This document shows, piece by piece, positions 1 through 9,425 of a stretch of DNA of 64,000 bases. The number at the start of each line of letters is the position of its first letter. Within the stretch, counting starts at the first letter, position 1. The DNA is from Fidelibacterota bacterium (GTDB lineage Bacteria; Pseudomonadota; Alphaproteobacteria; Rhodospirillales; Rhodospirillaceae). The notes beneath the pieces were generated by a model. That model saw only the letters and a list, made by a program, of their open reading frames with translations. It was not told where the DNA came from and did not search any database. A program made the position numbers and the translations under genes. The stretch covers positions 273,803 to 337,802 of the forward strand of contig CANJMF010000003.1 of NCBI GenBank assembly GCA_947475895.1, given 5' to 3'.

Positions 1-450
1 GATGTTGATGGAATTAACCTGGCTATCGAACGTCGACCGCCAGAAATCGTCGTCTTCACCTTGCACACCGATGTTGGCAACGGTCGAACGCATGTTGAGC
101 AGGGTGTTGTTGACGCGCGCGATGGCTTCTTGGCCGTTTGTCACCGCGATCTGCGCGTTGTTCGCTTGCGCCTTTACCGAAATCCAGCGGTTGTTCTGGG
201 TGTCGATGGCGTCGTTGCGCTGTTTGGCAACGTCTTGAATCTGTTTTTGAATGGTTTCAAGGCGGCTTTCAGCCGTGGCCCTGATTTGGGTCATCAATGA
301 ATTGGTGGTGGAGCCGATATTGCCGAACAGCGCGCCAGCGCCGTCATCGGCCGAGTTCAAGATCCCGGCAGCACCCGTCGTCCCCGCGCTGGTGCCTAAG
401 AGGCCCGCGCCGCTGACGGTAATCGGAAGTGATCCGAGAATGCCGACCAT
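1..450 (-). CDS. Hypothetical coiled-coil protein, 3' part missing (runs off left edge)
   Basis: An open frame starts with ATG at 450 and stays open to base 1, giving 150 visible residues. An AAGGAG ribosome site lies 11 nt before the start. Residues 1-45 are rich in Gly, Ala and Ser (start MVGILGSLPITVSGAGLLGT). From about residue 50 the sequence becomes a long polar helix rich in Gln, Asn and Ala, as in a coiled coil. There is no cysteine, no signal peptide and no membrane segment. The helical, Asn/Gln-rich build is reminiscent of exported axial or filament-associated proteins, and the next genes concern flagellin modification, but this is only a contextual guess. I do not recognise the family. 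Confidence 0.6.
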   Translation of the reverse strand, partial: MVGILGSLPITVSGAGLLGTSAGTTGAAGILNSADDGAGALFGNIGSTTNSLMTQIRATAESRLETIQKQIQDVAKQRNDAIDTQNNRWISVKAQANNAQIAVTNGQEAIARVNNTLLNMRSTVANIGVQGEDDDFWRSTFDSQVNSINI

Positions 451-577
451 TTAACTCACGTCTCCTTGGGGTTTCACCCCGTATTCGCGGAAAGCCAATC
501 CGGCTCCACGCGCCTCCCTTGGCCGCCTGGAAGCGGTTAAAGTTTAGCACGCTTACAAAGCGCTTCCAACATACGGT

Positions 578-2455
578 CTAGACCCGCAAAGGTTGCCAAG
601 TGGTTAACGCCTTGAAAACCCTAGCAGTTACGCCCGGCCAGTCGCCTTGGCGCTGTTGTCTGAAAAGGCGGAGACTGTCGTACCAGGGCGAATCGACCCG
701 ATCCAGGAGCCAGCGATAATCGGGCATGAACGGCAACAGCATCCAGGTGGGCTTTCCCATGGCGGCCGCCAAATGCATGACGGCGGTGTCGACCCCGATG
801 ACGAGATCAAGCTGACTGACGACAGCCGCCGTATCGGCGAAATCCTTCACCACACCATTACAATCGAACACGATCTTTCCCGACGGTAAGGCAGCGACCT
901 CGTCGGCGCGGGCTCCAACTTGCAGGCTCACGAAGTCGGCGTCGATTGCGTCTGTAATCTCGGTCAGCAATGCCGCGGGCATGGTTCGGCGGCGATCGAT
1001 TTTGTTATCGGGCGATCCGGCCCACACCAATCCGATCTTCGGTCGGCCTTGCGCATCCGGTAAGCGCAGATGCGTAGCAATATTCGCGGACGCGGAAATA
1101 TAGGTATCCGGATGCGGCACATTCACAGGCGTCGTGGCGAAAATCCGTGGCAGGCTCATGAGCGGCGCTTGGGCGATGAAGTCCGGCAGCGGGTCCCCGG
1201 CAGCGATGATCTCGTCGGCGACGTTCGCGTCTTGCAACAACCTCACGAGCACCGCCGGGCATTCGACAACAACGCGCGCGCAAAGTTTTTTGGCCAAAGC
1301 CGCATAACGCACGAATTGAATCGTGTCGCCTAGGCCCTGTTCGGCGTGGAGAAGGAGCGTGTCGTCGCGAAGCGGCGAGCCGTCCCACAAGGGTGCTGCG
1401 AAGTCGCGCCGACGCGAGCTGAAATTTCCCAACCGCCAGCGCCACTCGTACGCCTGCCAGCCTTCCGCCCATCGCCCTGTGAGCAGCAAAGTCCACGCGA
1501 GGTTGTAGTGCGCCTCCACGTTTTGCGGATCGAGGGCGATGGCATGGTGATAGCACCGTTCGGCTTCGGTGGTGTCGCCGGTCGCCAAGGTAGCGACACC
1601 GAGATTGGTCCAGGCATCGATATTTTTCGGCGCCCTGGCCAGAATATGTCGAAAGAGCCGAATAGCTTCACCGGGCCGTTCGTCGGCCGTCAGGTGAATA
1701 GCGAGCGCGCACCGTGCATCCGACGAAGCGGGCGCCAATTTTATGGCCTCGCGCAAATGAAGCTCTGCGTCGATGGCTTGCTTCATTTCGCTCAGCGCGT
1801 TGCCGAGATTGGTGTGGGTCGTCGCGTTGTGTGGGGCAAGTGCGAGTGCCCGGCGATAGTACGAAACCGCCTCCGTGAGATTCCCACGCGCCCGTAAAAT
1901 CACACCGAGATTGTTCAAAATATCGGCATCATAGGGACTAAGTTCGAACGCGCGGCGGAAACTTTCCTCCGACACCTTGAGGCGTCCGGCGCGGCGTTGC
2001 GCGTTGCCGCGTGCGCTCCAGACATCCGCGCGGTTCGGAAAACGCTGCACGCACGTATTCATGATGTCGACCGCTGTACTCCAGCGCCCCAGCGCCCCCA
2101 GCGCGCGTGCCAGGTGCATATAAGGCTCGGCGATCTCCGGCCACCGGTTGGTCGTATCGAGAAGGTGCGCGGCTGCGTCTTCGGTGTCGCCCTTCGCCAG
2201 CAACGCCACACCCAAACTGATGTGATAGAGCGGAGTGTCCGGCTTCTTGACGACGCAGCGGGCCAAAAGCGGCACCGCCTCTGCCGGGCGCCCAACGTCG
2301 ATTGCGATCAACGCGAGGCCATGGATCGCTTCGATTTCGCGGGGATCGGCCGCGAGAATGCGTTGATAGGCGTCGTTCGCTTCCACCAACGCGCCCTGGC
2401 GATGCAGGGCGAGGGCGTCGGCGAGCTGGGCGTCGCGTGCGGGTGAACGGGTCAT
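578..2455 (-). CDS. TPR protein with C-terminal GT-B glycosyltransferase-like domain
   Basis: The protein has 625 residues from the ATG at 2455 (MTRSPARDAQLADALALHRQ). The frame continues upstream, but that would overlap the divergent gene at 2484, so the inner start is chosen. Residues about 5-330 are tandem TPR units with the usual W/LG/Y/P spacing (for example ADILNNLGVILRARGNLTEA). Residues about 365-620 form a GT-B-like half with LLHAEQGLGDTIQFVRYAAL, then RPKIGLVWAGSPDN and VIGVDTAVMHLAAAMGKPTW, a pattern shared with heptosyltransferase-like (GT9-type) C-termini of TPR proteins. It is paralogous to the divergent gene at 2484-4058. TPR-glycosyltransferases of this plan, such as FlmG in Caulobacter, bind and glycosylate flagellins; the nearby flagellin array suggests that role. 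The donor sugar is unknown. Confidence 0.8.
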   Translation of the reverse strand: MTRSPARDAQLADALALHRQGALVEANDAYQRILAADPREIEAIHGLALIAIDVGRPAEAVPLLARCVVKKPDTPLYHISLGVALLAKGDTEDAAAHLLDTTNRWPEIAEPYMHLARALGALGRWSTAVDIMNTCVQRFPNRADVWSARGNAQRRAGRLKVSEESFRRAFELSPYDADILNNLGVILRARGNLTEAVSYYRRALALAPHNATTHTNLGNALSEMKQAIDAELHLREAIKLAPASSDARCALAIHLTADERPGEAIRLFRHILARAPKNIDAWTNLGVATLATGDTTEAERCYHHAIALDPQNVEAHYNLAWTLLLTGRWAEGWQAYEWRWRLGNFSSRRRDFAAPLWDGSPLRDDTLLLHAEQGLGDTIQFVRYAALAKKLCARVVVECPAVLVRLLQDANVADEIIAAGDPLPDFIAQAPLMSLPRIFATTPVNVPHPDTYISASANIATHLRLPDAQGRPKIGLVWAGSPDNKIDRRRTMPAALLTEITDAIDADFVSLQVGARADEVAALPSGKIVFDCNGVVKDFADTAAVVSQLDLVIGVDTAVMHLAAAMGKPTWMLLPFMPDYRWLLDRVDSPWYDSLRLFRQQRQGDWPGVTARVFKALTTWQPLRV

Positions 2456-2483
2456 CGTGACATACGTATCCTGACTTCGTACC

Positions 2484-4058
2484 ATGCCCAATATGAGCGC
2501 CGAACGCGAGATCATCGATGGCCTGATGCAAGATGCCGAAGCGGCGCTGACGCGCGGTGCTGTGGATAAGGCACGCACGCTCTATGGCGGTATTCTGGCC
2601 AACGACCCTCAGAACGCTGCGGCCCTGCGGCAACTCGGCGCCATCGAGGTGAACGGCGGCGATCCAGCCCGCGCGCTGGATCTCTTTCAAGCCGCCCGCG
2701 AGATCGGCCCCTTCGACCCCGACCTATGCCACGCCATCGCCACCGCCTTGCGACTGATGGGGCGCCCCGGGCTCGCGTTGTCGGCCTTAGACGCAGCCCT
2801 CAATATGAATCCCCGTCACGCACCGGCGCTGTACGACCGCGCTGTCGATCAGCAGCGCCGGGGAAAAATGGAGGCCGCGCGCCAGACCTATCAACAACTG
2901 GCAGCGCTGGGCACGATGCATTTCGGCACCTGGTTCAACAACGGCGTGGTGCTGTTTCGCCTTGGTAACTTGGTCGCCGCCGAGCGCTGGTTTCACGCGG
3001 CCGCGCAGATCGATCCGCTCTCGCCGTTGCCAATGATCAATATCGCGATGATCTACCGCATCTGGGGTTTCGTGAAAGAGGCCGTTGCCTGCCTTGAACA
3101 CGCGGTGAAGCTGGCACCGGACAATGCCGAAGCCCACTGGAATTTGGCCAACGCGCTTTTGGTGTCCGGCGATCTATCTCAAGGGTTTCGCGAATACGAA
3201 TGGCGCTTTCGCCGCGCCGGCCGCGGCGAGCGGTCATGGACATTGCCGCGCTGGACGGGTGAACCCCTCAACGGTCAGACCATCGTGCTGGGACTTGAAC
3301 AAGGTGCGGGCGACGCCATTCACTTCATCCGCTTCGCACCTGCAGTTGCCGCGCACGGTGGCCGTGTTGTTGTTGAATGTCAGCCGGCGTTGCGCGCACT
3401 TCTCGCCACAGCACCAGGCGTCGCGGCGACGGTCGATCCAGGCACCGCGGTTTCGGGTGCGGTCTGCTATGCGCCGCTCATGAGTCTGCCTCATCTTCTC
3501 GGCACTACTCTTGAAACCATTCCAAGTACGGTCCCGTATCTTTCGCCGCCGGCCAACACGCCTGCGATCGACCTGCCAAGCGGCGGCCTGCGTGTCGGTC
3601 TCGTCTGGCGCGGCAATCCCCAGCACGAGCAGGATCAATGGCGCTCCGTCCCGCTCGATCTGCTGCGGCCGTTGCTCGATGTTCCCGGTGTTTCGTTTTT
3701 CAGTCTTCAGGTGGGCGAGGGGAAAGATGAGTTCGCCGCAGCTCCCTGGAATGCGCGCCTAACAGATCTCGCATCCGGCCTGAAAGATTTCGCCGCGACG
3801 GCTGCTGCGGTCTCCGCGCTCGATCTGATCATCTCCGTCGATACGGCCGTCGCCCATCTCGCCGGGGCGCTTGGAAAACCGGTATGGGTGTTGATCCCTC
3901 AGGGTAACGATTGGCGCTGGCTGCACGGCCGTGGCGACAGCCCCTGGTATCCGACGCTGCGGCTTTTCCGGCAGCGGCGGCAGCGCAACTGGAAACCGGC
4001 CATCACCGCGATGATCGCTGAACTGACGGCAATTGCCGCCGCTGCCAAGACCGCCTAG
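2484..4058 (+). CDS. TPR protein with C-terminal GT-B glycosyltransferase-like domain
   Basis: A 524-residue paralogue of the divergent neighbour; the two starts lie only 28 bp apart. Residues about 8-235 hold roughly six TPR units (for example AEAHWNLANALLVSGDLSQG). Residues about 240-515 form the glycosyltransferase-like half, with IVLGLEQGAGDAIHFIRFAP, GLRVGLVWRGNP and IISVDTAVAHLAGALGKPVW. The last of these carries the DTAxAHLAGALG signature of GT9-like domains. ATG codons at 2484 and 2493 are both usable. Its probable role is protein, most likely flagellin, glycosylation in the cytoplasm before export; this is inferred from architecture and context. The gene at 4086 follows 27 bp downstream on the same strand and is probably cotranscribed. 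Confidence 0.8.
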   Translation: MPNMSAEREIIDGLMQDAEAALTRGAVDKARTLYGGILANDPQNAAALRQLGAIEVNGGDPARALDLFQAAREIGPFDPDLCHAIATALRLMGRPGLALSALDAALNMNPRHAPALYDRAVDQQRRGKMEAARQTYQQLAALGTMHFGTWFNNGVVLFRLGNLVAAERWFHAAAQIDPLSPLPMINIAMIYRIWGFVKEAVACLEHAVKLAPDNAEAHWNLANALLVSGDLSQGFREYEWRFRRAGRGERSWTLPRWTGEPLNGQTIVLGLEQGAGDAIHFIRFAPAVAAHGGRVVVECQPALRALLATAPGVAATVDPGTAVSGAVCYAPLMSLPHLLGTTLETIPSTVPYLSPPANTPAIDLPSGGLRVGLVWRGNPQHEQDQWRSVPLDLLRPLLDVPGVSFFSLQVGEGKDEFAAAPWNARLTDLASGLKDFAATAAAVSALDLIISVDTAVAHLAGALGKPVWVLIPQGNDWRWLHGRGDSPWYPTLRLFRQRRQRNWKPAITAMIAELTAIAAAAKTA

Positions 4059-4085
4059 CCTGCGGTATCGATAAAAGGGGGCCGG

Positions 4086-4757
4086 GTGAGCGACGACATA
4101 CCGCTGATTTTCGCTGAGGAGCTGCGTCCGTCGCGCCGCAACGCCGCGCCCATTGCCGTGTTTCTGTCGGCGACCACGGGCGGGCAAATGCAGCAATACG
4201 CCACCGCGGGATGGCGCGTTCTCACATCGCCCGATTTTAAATCCCCCACCGCCATCGACCTTGCCGCCGTGCCGGCGCGCACCGCGACCGAACAAGATCA
4301 AGCACCATGCGCTTTGCTGTCATGCGAAGCGCCGCACTTGCGTCCCGATACAGCGGCCCGCATTCAGCAGTGGCAGCCCGATGTCGTGAAGATCCACTGC
4401 GCTTTTCATAACGTGTCGGATGCGGGTGCATTGGCCCCGGCGTTGATCGCCGCCGGCTATACGGTGCTGGGCGCCAAGTGGCGCGACGACAACAGCTTTG
4501 CCCTCAGAAGCCTGGAGTGCATCGTCCCGCTCGAACACATTCAGCCGCCGGAATGGGACCGTCTCAATCTCATTGGCGTGCGGGATGCGGAACATGCGCG
4601 TGCCATCCTCACGCTTGCACGGCTCTATTGTGGTGAGGAACAGCGCATTACCGAACTGCGCGTGGCCAATAAAATTCGCAACGATCACATCGCGAAGCTC
4701 GAGGACGCCATGATCGCCCAGCAGCCATCCGAGCTGTTTAAATTACAGCGGTCTTAA
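4086..4757 (+). CDS. Hypothetical protein of the glycosylation island, possibly FkbM-like
   Basis: The protein has 223 residues from a GTG start and lies 27 bp behind the TPR-glycosyltransferase gene. It is soluble, with no signal peptide. The middle (about 95-170) has alternating strand-helix character: PDVVKIHCAFHNVSDAGALA is followed by an ALIAAGYTVLGAKWRDDNSF segment. This loosely resembles the C-terminal half of FkbM-type methyltransferases (the KID/KIH strand), but the SAM-binding glycine motif is not evident, so it may be a degenerate or partner domain. Residues about 185-215 look like a coiled-coil tail. Its 3' end overlaps the convergent gene at 4738 by 20 bp. The function is not known. 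Confidence 0.6.
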   Translation: MSDDIPLIFAEELRPSRRNAAPIAVFLSATTGGQMQQYATAGWRVLTSPDFKSPTAIDLAAVPARTATEQDQAPCALLSCEAPHLRPDTAARIQQWQPDVVKIHCAFHNVSDAGALAPALIAAGYTVLGAKWRDDNSFALRSLECIVPLEHIQPPEWDRLNLIGVRDAEHARAILTLARLYCGEEQRITELRVANKIRNDHIAKLEDAMIAQQPSELFKLQRS

Positions 4758-6501
4758 GTTTCTTTTTCAGCGCAGCCAAAAGCACGTCACCCACTTCCGC
4801 GCCGATGCCGTCGGTGCCAAGGCGCGCGAATTTAGCCGCGTCGCGCACGGCCTCGGCCATTTCGCGCCGCAGCGCGTGATCGTTTAACAAGCGCGTGGCC
4901 ACCGTGACATAGTCGTCGGTGGATTTCGTCACCAAAACGTCGAGCCCGATTTCGCGCAACAACGCGCCGCTTTGGCGGCACCGCGCCGTGTGGCCTTCAC
5001 GCACCACCGGCGGGCATCCCATGGTCAGCGGATCGATCAACGATACCGCGCCGGAATAAGGAAAGCTGTCGAGGTAAAGGTCGGCCAGTTTCAAAACGCC
5101 GAGAATGGGCGCGCGGGTGCTTTGGGTTTCCAACACATGAAGCCGATCCACCGTGACGCCGTGGGCCGCGAAGCGTTCCTGAACGAACCGCAGAAAACCT
5201 TCCTTGAAAGGATAATGCGTCGTCCAATTGGGATTGAACGGATACATCATCAAATGCGCGTTCGGCACATTCTCCAAAATGCGCGCCCAGGCGTTGATCA
5301 TGTCCGGGCCGATCTTGAAGAAGTTCGCGCCCGACGCCAGCAGCAACGCTGCATCCGGCACGCCGATGCGTTCGCGCGTCAGTTCCTCGGGCGCGGGCTG
5401 TTTTCCCGGAAACACATAATGATTCGACGAGCCCGGAATCAGGGCCAGTTCCTCGGTGTAGTCGTCGCTGGCATCGTCGGGCTCGTTGAGAACGCCGTTG
5501 ATATAAATGTCGACGGTCTCGAAGCCCGACGTCAGGCTGCACGAATGCATGACCGCCTGAAGGCGCGCGAGACGCTGCGCCATGAGCAACGTCCACGGAA
5601 ACCGACATGTGTTGGTGATGTTGGCCCCGGCCATGAGGATGTCGAGGTTTTCGTCGCGGATGATTTCGGCGGCGCGGTTAAGATCGTTCACGGGCAGCGC
5701 AACGAAATCGTCGGCGACGTCCTCGAAACTTGCGCTCACCGTTGTCGCGGCTTCGTCCGGCACAAAAGCGATCACCTGAAACACGTTGCGATCGAGGCCG
5801 AGCAAATGTCCGCGCACGGCAGCCGTTTCGCTCATGGCGCCGGGACATAGGATTCCGAGCCGGACAATGCTTTCGCCCTCGGCCCGCGGCAACGGCTCGT
5901 CGTCGTGCAAAAGGCCGGTGAGCTCAAGGTACATACGGATCAATTCGGCACGGCGCTGTGCCAGCTCGCGTAAAGGAACGTCCTCGCTGTAAATGGACGA
6001 AACGCCGTAGCCGTCCATGAATCCCGTCAGCACTTCTTTGCGGAAATCATTTTCGTCGATGACCGTCACGGCCTTGTGGATTTCCTGCACCGTCGCTTCG
6101 ACATGGGCCAGCGCACGGCGGCGCGCGCCGTCGCGCGTAAAGAACAGCGGAACAGCCAAAAGGCTTTTCACGACGGTTGCTAGAAGCGGCGTCGGTACGT
6201 CAACGAGATCGAACGAGCGCTCGATGCTGTGGGGAAAGCTGAACAAGCTCAGCGCCAAATAAGCGCTGACCTTGCGCGCCGTGTCGTGTTCCACACTCAA
6301 GATGCGATGACACCGTTCGGCGACAGCTTGATCGACCTTGGTCAGCGGCAGATGACGCACGCCCGAATTGACCATGGTGAGAATCGCGTCGCCGGCCGCG
6401 TTGTGGCACAGCGCGGCAATGCGTTCGACGCGCCCTTCCAGGCACACTTCCGCCAAGTTCAGGCGCAGTTCTCGCAGGCGGCGTTCGGATTCAGAGTCCA
6501 T
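4738..6501 (-). CDS. GT41 (SPINDLY/OGT-like) glycosyltransferase without recognisable TPRs
   Basis: A 587-residue protein. The N-terminal 210 residues are helical but show no clear TPR consensus. From about 215 on it resembles the catalytic half of O-GlcNAc-transferase-like enzymes: VRLGILCPG, a Rossmann-like stretch ending LDILMAGANITNTCRFPW, LLASGANFFKIGPDMINAWA and LKLADLYLDSFPYSGAVSLI (the LDxFPYxG donor-site signature). The lysine of the FxK motif is present. At the site where other family members here read DFxxHSVA or NHPVG it reads GAMSETAAVRG, so the usual His is missing. It converges with 4086-4757 and is followed 11 bp upstream by waaA on the same strand. The substrate is unknown; flagellin or a surface glycan is plausible. 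Confidence 0.75.
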   Translation of the reverse strand: MDSESERRLRELRLNLAEVCLEGRVERIAALCHNAAGDAILTMVNSGVRHLPLTKVDQAVAERCHRILSVEHDTARKVSAYLALSLFSFPHSIERSFDLVDVPTPLLATVVKSLLAVPLFFTRDGARRRALAHVEATVQEIHKAVTVIDENDFRKEVLTGFMDGYGVSSIYSEDVPLRELAQRRAELIRMYLELTGLLHDDEPLPRAEGESIVRLGILCPGAMSETAAVRGHLLGLDRNVFQVIAFVPDEAATTVSASFEDVADDFVALPVNDLNRAAEIIRDENLDILMAGANITNTCRFPWTLLMAQRLARLQAVMHSCSLTSGFETVDIYINGVLNEPDDASDDYTEELALIPGSSNHYVFPGKQPAPEELTRERIGVPDAALLLASGANFFKIGPDMINAWARILENVPNAHLMMYPFNPNWTTHYPFKEGFLRFVQERFAAHGVTVDRLHVLETQSTRAPILGVLKLADLYLDSFPYSGAVSLIDPLTMGCPPVVREGHTARCRQSGALLREIGLDVLVTKSTDDYVTVATRLLNDHALRREMAEAVRDAAKFARLGTDGIGAEVGDVLLAALKKKLKTAVI

Positions 6502-6512
6502 GGCCGCAGACC

Positions 6513-7772
6513 CTAGCGGATTTCAAGATAAGGGGCGATGTGGCGCATCGTGTCGTCGAGCGCGGCTGCATGCCGCGCCACAACCTTTTGGCCGGCGGCC
6601 CCCATTTCGTGGCGCTCATCCGCATTTCGCAGCAAGTCATCGATTGCCGTTGCCAAAGTTGCGCTATCCGACACGGCTCTTGCCGCATCCGCCGCAAGAA
6701 GCTCCCGCGTCATATCGCGAAAGTTGCTCATATCCGGACCCCAAAGCAAGGCGCATCCCAGTTGTGCGGGTTCCGCCGGGTTTTGTCCGCCGCCCGCCGC
6801 CAAAGATTTACCCACGAAGACGAGATCGCAAAGCCGATAAAACAATCCCAGCTCGCCCATGGTGTCGGCAATATAGATATCCGTGTCGGGCGGAATAGTC
6901 GCCGTCGTGCTCCGCAGCACCACGTTCAACCCCGGCATTTGCGCCGCCATGTTGGCGGCCTTTTGCGGATGACGCGGAACGATGACAGTCAAAAGATTTG
7001 GATGCGCGGCTTTCAGCTGCCGGTGAACGTCGGCCATCATCGTGTCTTCGCCGGGATGAATGCTGGCCGCCAGCCAGTGCGGGCGGTGTTCGATCTCGCG
7101 CTCCAAGGCGTCCAAGCTCTCTTGGTTGGCCGGAAGTGGCGCCGCTGCATATTTCAAGTTGCCCGTTACGCGCGCATCTCTGGCGCCCAACGCGGCAAAG
7201 CGCGTCCGATCCAGTTCAGACTGCGCCAGCACCAGCGCAAAAGCCGACATGCACTTGCGCGCCATGGCGGGCCACCGCTGCCAACCTCGAAACGCCCGAT
7301 CCGAAAGCCGGCCATTTACCACAATAACGGCCGTGCGCCGTGCGGACAGGGCCTCAAGCGTATTCGGCCAAAGTTCCGATTCCGTCCACACAACCAAATC
7401 CGGCTGCCAATGATCGAGGAAATTTAGCACCCAGGCCGTCCGATCCAACGGCACGAACTGATGAACGGCGCCAATGGGCAAGCGTTCCGCCACAAGGGCC
7501 GCCGACGTGACGGTGCCTGTTGTTAAAAGAATGCCCCACCCACGCGCGGCAATGGCGTGGATCAGCGGCAAAAGCGATTGGGACTCACCGACGCTCGCGG
7601 CATGAAACCAGATGAGTCGGCCAGGCGGTCGGGCTTGGCTCGCAATGCCGAAGCGCTCCGACAGGCGCGCCGGAATTTCCTTACCGCGGCGCGCGCGCAC
7701 CTTCAGCCAAACCACGAGGAAGGGCCCAGCCAGGAACGTCAGACAATGATACAGCGCGCGCGACACGGTCAC
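6513..7772 (-). CDS. waaA: 3-deoxy-D-manno-octulosonic acid (Kdo) transferase
   Basis: A 419-residue GT30-family protein, close to the usual length for WaaA/KdtA. The enzyme transfers Kdo from CMP-Kdo to the lipid A precursor at the inner face of the cytoplasmic membrane. The N-terminus has a membrane-anchoring stretch (SRALYHCLTFLAGPFLVVWL) followed by the family hallmarks: RPPGRLIWFHAASVGESQSL, ILLTTGTVTSAALV, HQFVPLDRTAWV, LVVWTESELWPN and, in the C-terminal half, FVGKSLAAGGGQNPAEPAQL. It lies 11 bp from the start of the GT41-like gene on the same strand. waaA usually sits with lipid A or LPS genes; here it is embedded among protein-glycosylation genes. Confidence 0.93.
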   Translation of the reverse strand: MTVSRALYHCLTFLAGPFLVVWLKVRARRGKEIPARLSERFGIASQARPPGRLIWFHAASVGESQSLLPLIHAIAARGWGILLTTGTVTSAALVAERLPIGAVHQFVPLDRTAWVLNFLDHWQPDLVVWTESELWPNTLEALSARRTAVIVVNGRLSDRAFRGWQRWPAMARKCMSAFALVLAQSELDRTRFAALGARDARVTGNLKYAAAPLPANQESLDALEREIEHRPHWLAASIHPGEDTMMADVHRQLKAAHPNLLTVIVPRHPQKAANMAAQMPGLNVVLRSTTATIPPDTDIYIADTMGELGLFYRLCDLVFVGKSLAAGGGQNPAEPAQLGCALLWGPDMSNFRDMTRELLAADAARAVSDSATLATAIDDLLRNADERHEMGAAGQKVVARHAAALDDTMRHIAPYLEIR

Positions 7773-7826
7773 GCGGCTGCGAGATGGTTTTGGAAAAAAA
7801 CGAACCGCGAAACGGCCGGCCGGGGG

Positions 7827-8120
7827 CTAGTTCTTTTTGTCGAAGGACAACAAGAGGTCGACGACGGCATGGGCCTTAGGGGCTTCCGTCGGCGATCCGG
7901 TCTGAGCGCTGATCCAGGCTTTGACGTCTGCCGGGTTGACCGGGTGGTCACGCAACAACACGCACAAGATCGCTTGGGTCGCGAAAAGGTTGGCGGCAAG
8001 GTCGTTGATGGCGCCCAGCACCATGTCGGTTTGGGCGTTATGGGTTTTACCCATTTTGTCGACGTCATCGGCCACCTTCGCAAGCAAACCCTGCACTTGG
8101 CTCATCATGAAATCTGACAT
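7827..8120 (-). CDS. Small hypothetical protein
   Basis: A 97-residue soluble protein beginning MSDFMMSQVQGLLAKVADDV. It is predicted to be mostly helical, with a hydrophobic helix near residues 45-58 (LAANLFATQAILCVLLRDHP) that is too short and too interrupted to be a convincing membrane span. It contains a single cysteine. The gene lies 54 bp upstream of waaA on the same strand and 138 bp from the divergent glycosyltransferase at 8259, so it may be the first gene of the waaA transcript. I do not recognise the family. Codon use matches the neighbours, which supports it being real. Confidence 0.5.
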   Translation of the reverse strand: MSDFMMSQVQGLLAKVADDVDKMGKTHNAQTDMVLGAINDLAANLFATQAILCVLLRDHPVNPADVKAWISAQTGSPTEAPKAHAVVDLLLSFDKKN

Positions 8121-8258
8121 GAATCAATCCTTCTTCATCTCGTGGCGCGAACGTTCAGCCGACAGCCATAACGGACCAGTGGTAAATAACACTTTAAGCC
8201 GCAGCATGTTAAGCATGCCCAAGAAATTAAAGCCCGAGTTTAAGACGCAGGGTTAAAA

Positions 8259-9425
8259 ATGTACGGTTTCTCGCAAATTGGGATCGGGTGGCAGGTGGGT
8301 GTGCCCAGCGGATGGGGCACCTACGGCGTCAATCTGGCCATTGAAGCCGGAAAACGCGGCATCGCGCCCGCGCTCTTTTTCCGGGCACGGGAGCTTAATT
8401 TCACCGAAGCCCAAGCCGCCGCGTTGACCACGCCATTGGCGCGCCATGCCCACTGGCACGAGGTCCGCAAGCAGGGGCACGTGGATTTGGGCTTCCCCAT
8501 GCTCCATGCCCTCGGGGACAAACTCGATTTCCCGGACATGCTTCACGGCCTGAACGGCAAGCCGGATTTTGGCGTCGTATTTTTTGAATCCGCCACCATT
8601 CCGGCGGCCAACATTGAAACCGCGCGCCGGTTTGCGGCCATCATCACCGGCTCCACCTGGAATGCCGACATCTTGAAGCGCCATGGCCTCACGGTGCGCA
8701 ATGTTTTGCAGGGCATCGACCCCGCATTGTTTTTTCCTGCCTCGCGCACGGGCCGGTTCGCCGGGCGGTTCGCTGTCTTTTCCGGCGGCAAGCTCGAATA
8801 CCGCAAAGGTCAGGATCTGGTTGTGTCCGCCTTCAAGCGGTTTCAAAAACGCCACGACGATGCGTTGTTGGTGGCGGCCTGGCACAGCCCATGGCCTGAA
8901 GCTGCCCAACGGTTGTCGGCCTCGCCCCATGTGGCCGGCGCGCCGCCGATCAAAGCTGGCCGTGTCGATGTCACCGGCTGGCTTCAAGCCAATGGGCTGC
9001 CCGATCATTCCTTTGTCGATCTCGGCACGCTCGCCAACGCGGCGACTGCAGAACTTTTGCGCGAAGTCGATGTTGCGGTCATGCCCAGCCGATGCGAGGG
9101 CGGTACCAATCTTGTCGCCATGGAATGCATGGCGTGCGGCGTGCCGACGATTTTGTCGCGCAACACCGGGCACATGGATTTGATCAGCACTGACAATTGC
9201 TATGCGCTCGATTTCCAAATTCCCATGGGTCAGGTGACGGGCCGCGCCGATCTTGAAGGCTGGGGCGAGTCATCCATCGACGAGATTGTCACGAAGCTCG
9301 AGCAAGCTTACGCGGATCGAACTGATGCAGCGGCGCGCGGCGCAGCGGCTGCGCGGCAAATGACAGCGTGGAGTTGGGCGGTGCAAATCGAGCGCATGCT
9401 CGGCGACATCAACGCACTTATTTAG
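8259..9425 (+). CDS. Glycosyltransferase, GT4-like (GT-B fold)
   Basis: A 388-residue protein. The N-terminal acceptor half has the glycine-rich loop [20 protein letters not shown]. The C-terminal donor half shows [20 protein letters not shown] and [20 protein letters not shown], which contains the E-x7-E signature of retaining GT4 enzymes. It has no membrane segment, so it probably acts in the cytoplasm or at the membrane face on a nucleotide sugar. Its last 8 bases overlap the convergent TPR-GT41 gene. It could extend the glycan started by the TPR transferases or belong to polysaccharide synthesis; the sequence does not decide. Confidence 0.8.
   Translation: MYGFSQIGIGWQVGVPSGWGTYGVNLAIEAGKRGIAPALFFRARELNFTEAQAAALTTPLARHAHWHEVRKQGHVDLGFPMLHALGDKLDFPDMLHGLNGKPDFGVVFFESATIPAANIETARRFAAIITGSTWNADILKRHGLTVRNVLQGIDPALFFPASRTGRFAGRFAVFSGGKLEYRKGQDLVVSAFKRFQKRHDDALLVAAWHSPWPEAAQRLSASPHVAGAPPIKAGRVDVTGWLQANGLPDHSFVDLGTLANAATAELLREVDVAVMPSRCEGGTNLVAMECMACGVPTILSRNTGHMDLISTDNCYALDFQIPMGQVTGRADLEGWGESSIDEIVTKLEQAYADRTDAAARGAAAARQMTAWSWAVQIERMLGDINALI

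Noticed and set aside
578..2578. The longest possible start (2578) of the first TPR-glycosyltransferase
   Set aside because: The extra 41 residues overlap the divergent gene at 2484, do not resemble TPR sequence and have no ribosome site.
4972..5850. A 292-residue plus-strand open frame inside the GT41-like gene
   Set aside because: It is rich in Arg/His as expected for a reverse shadow of a GC-rich gene and has no motif; the minus strand is clearly coding.
8253..9218. A 321-residue minus-strand open frame opposite the GT4-like gene
   Set aside because: It mirrors the codon structure of the plus-strand gene, which has clear glycosyltransferase motifs; the antisense protein has no recognisable features.
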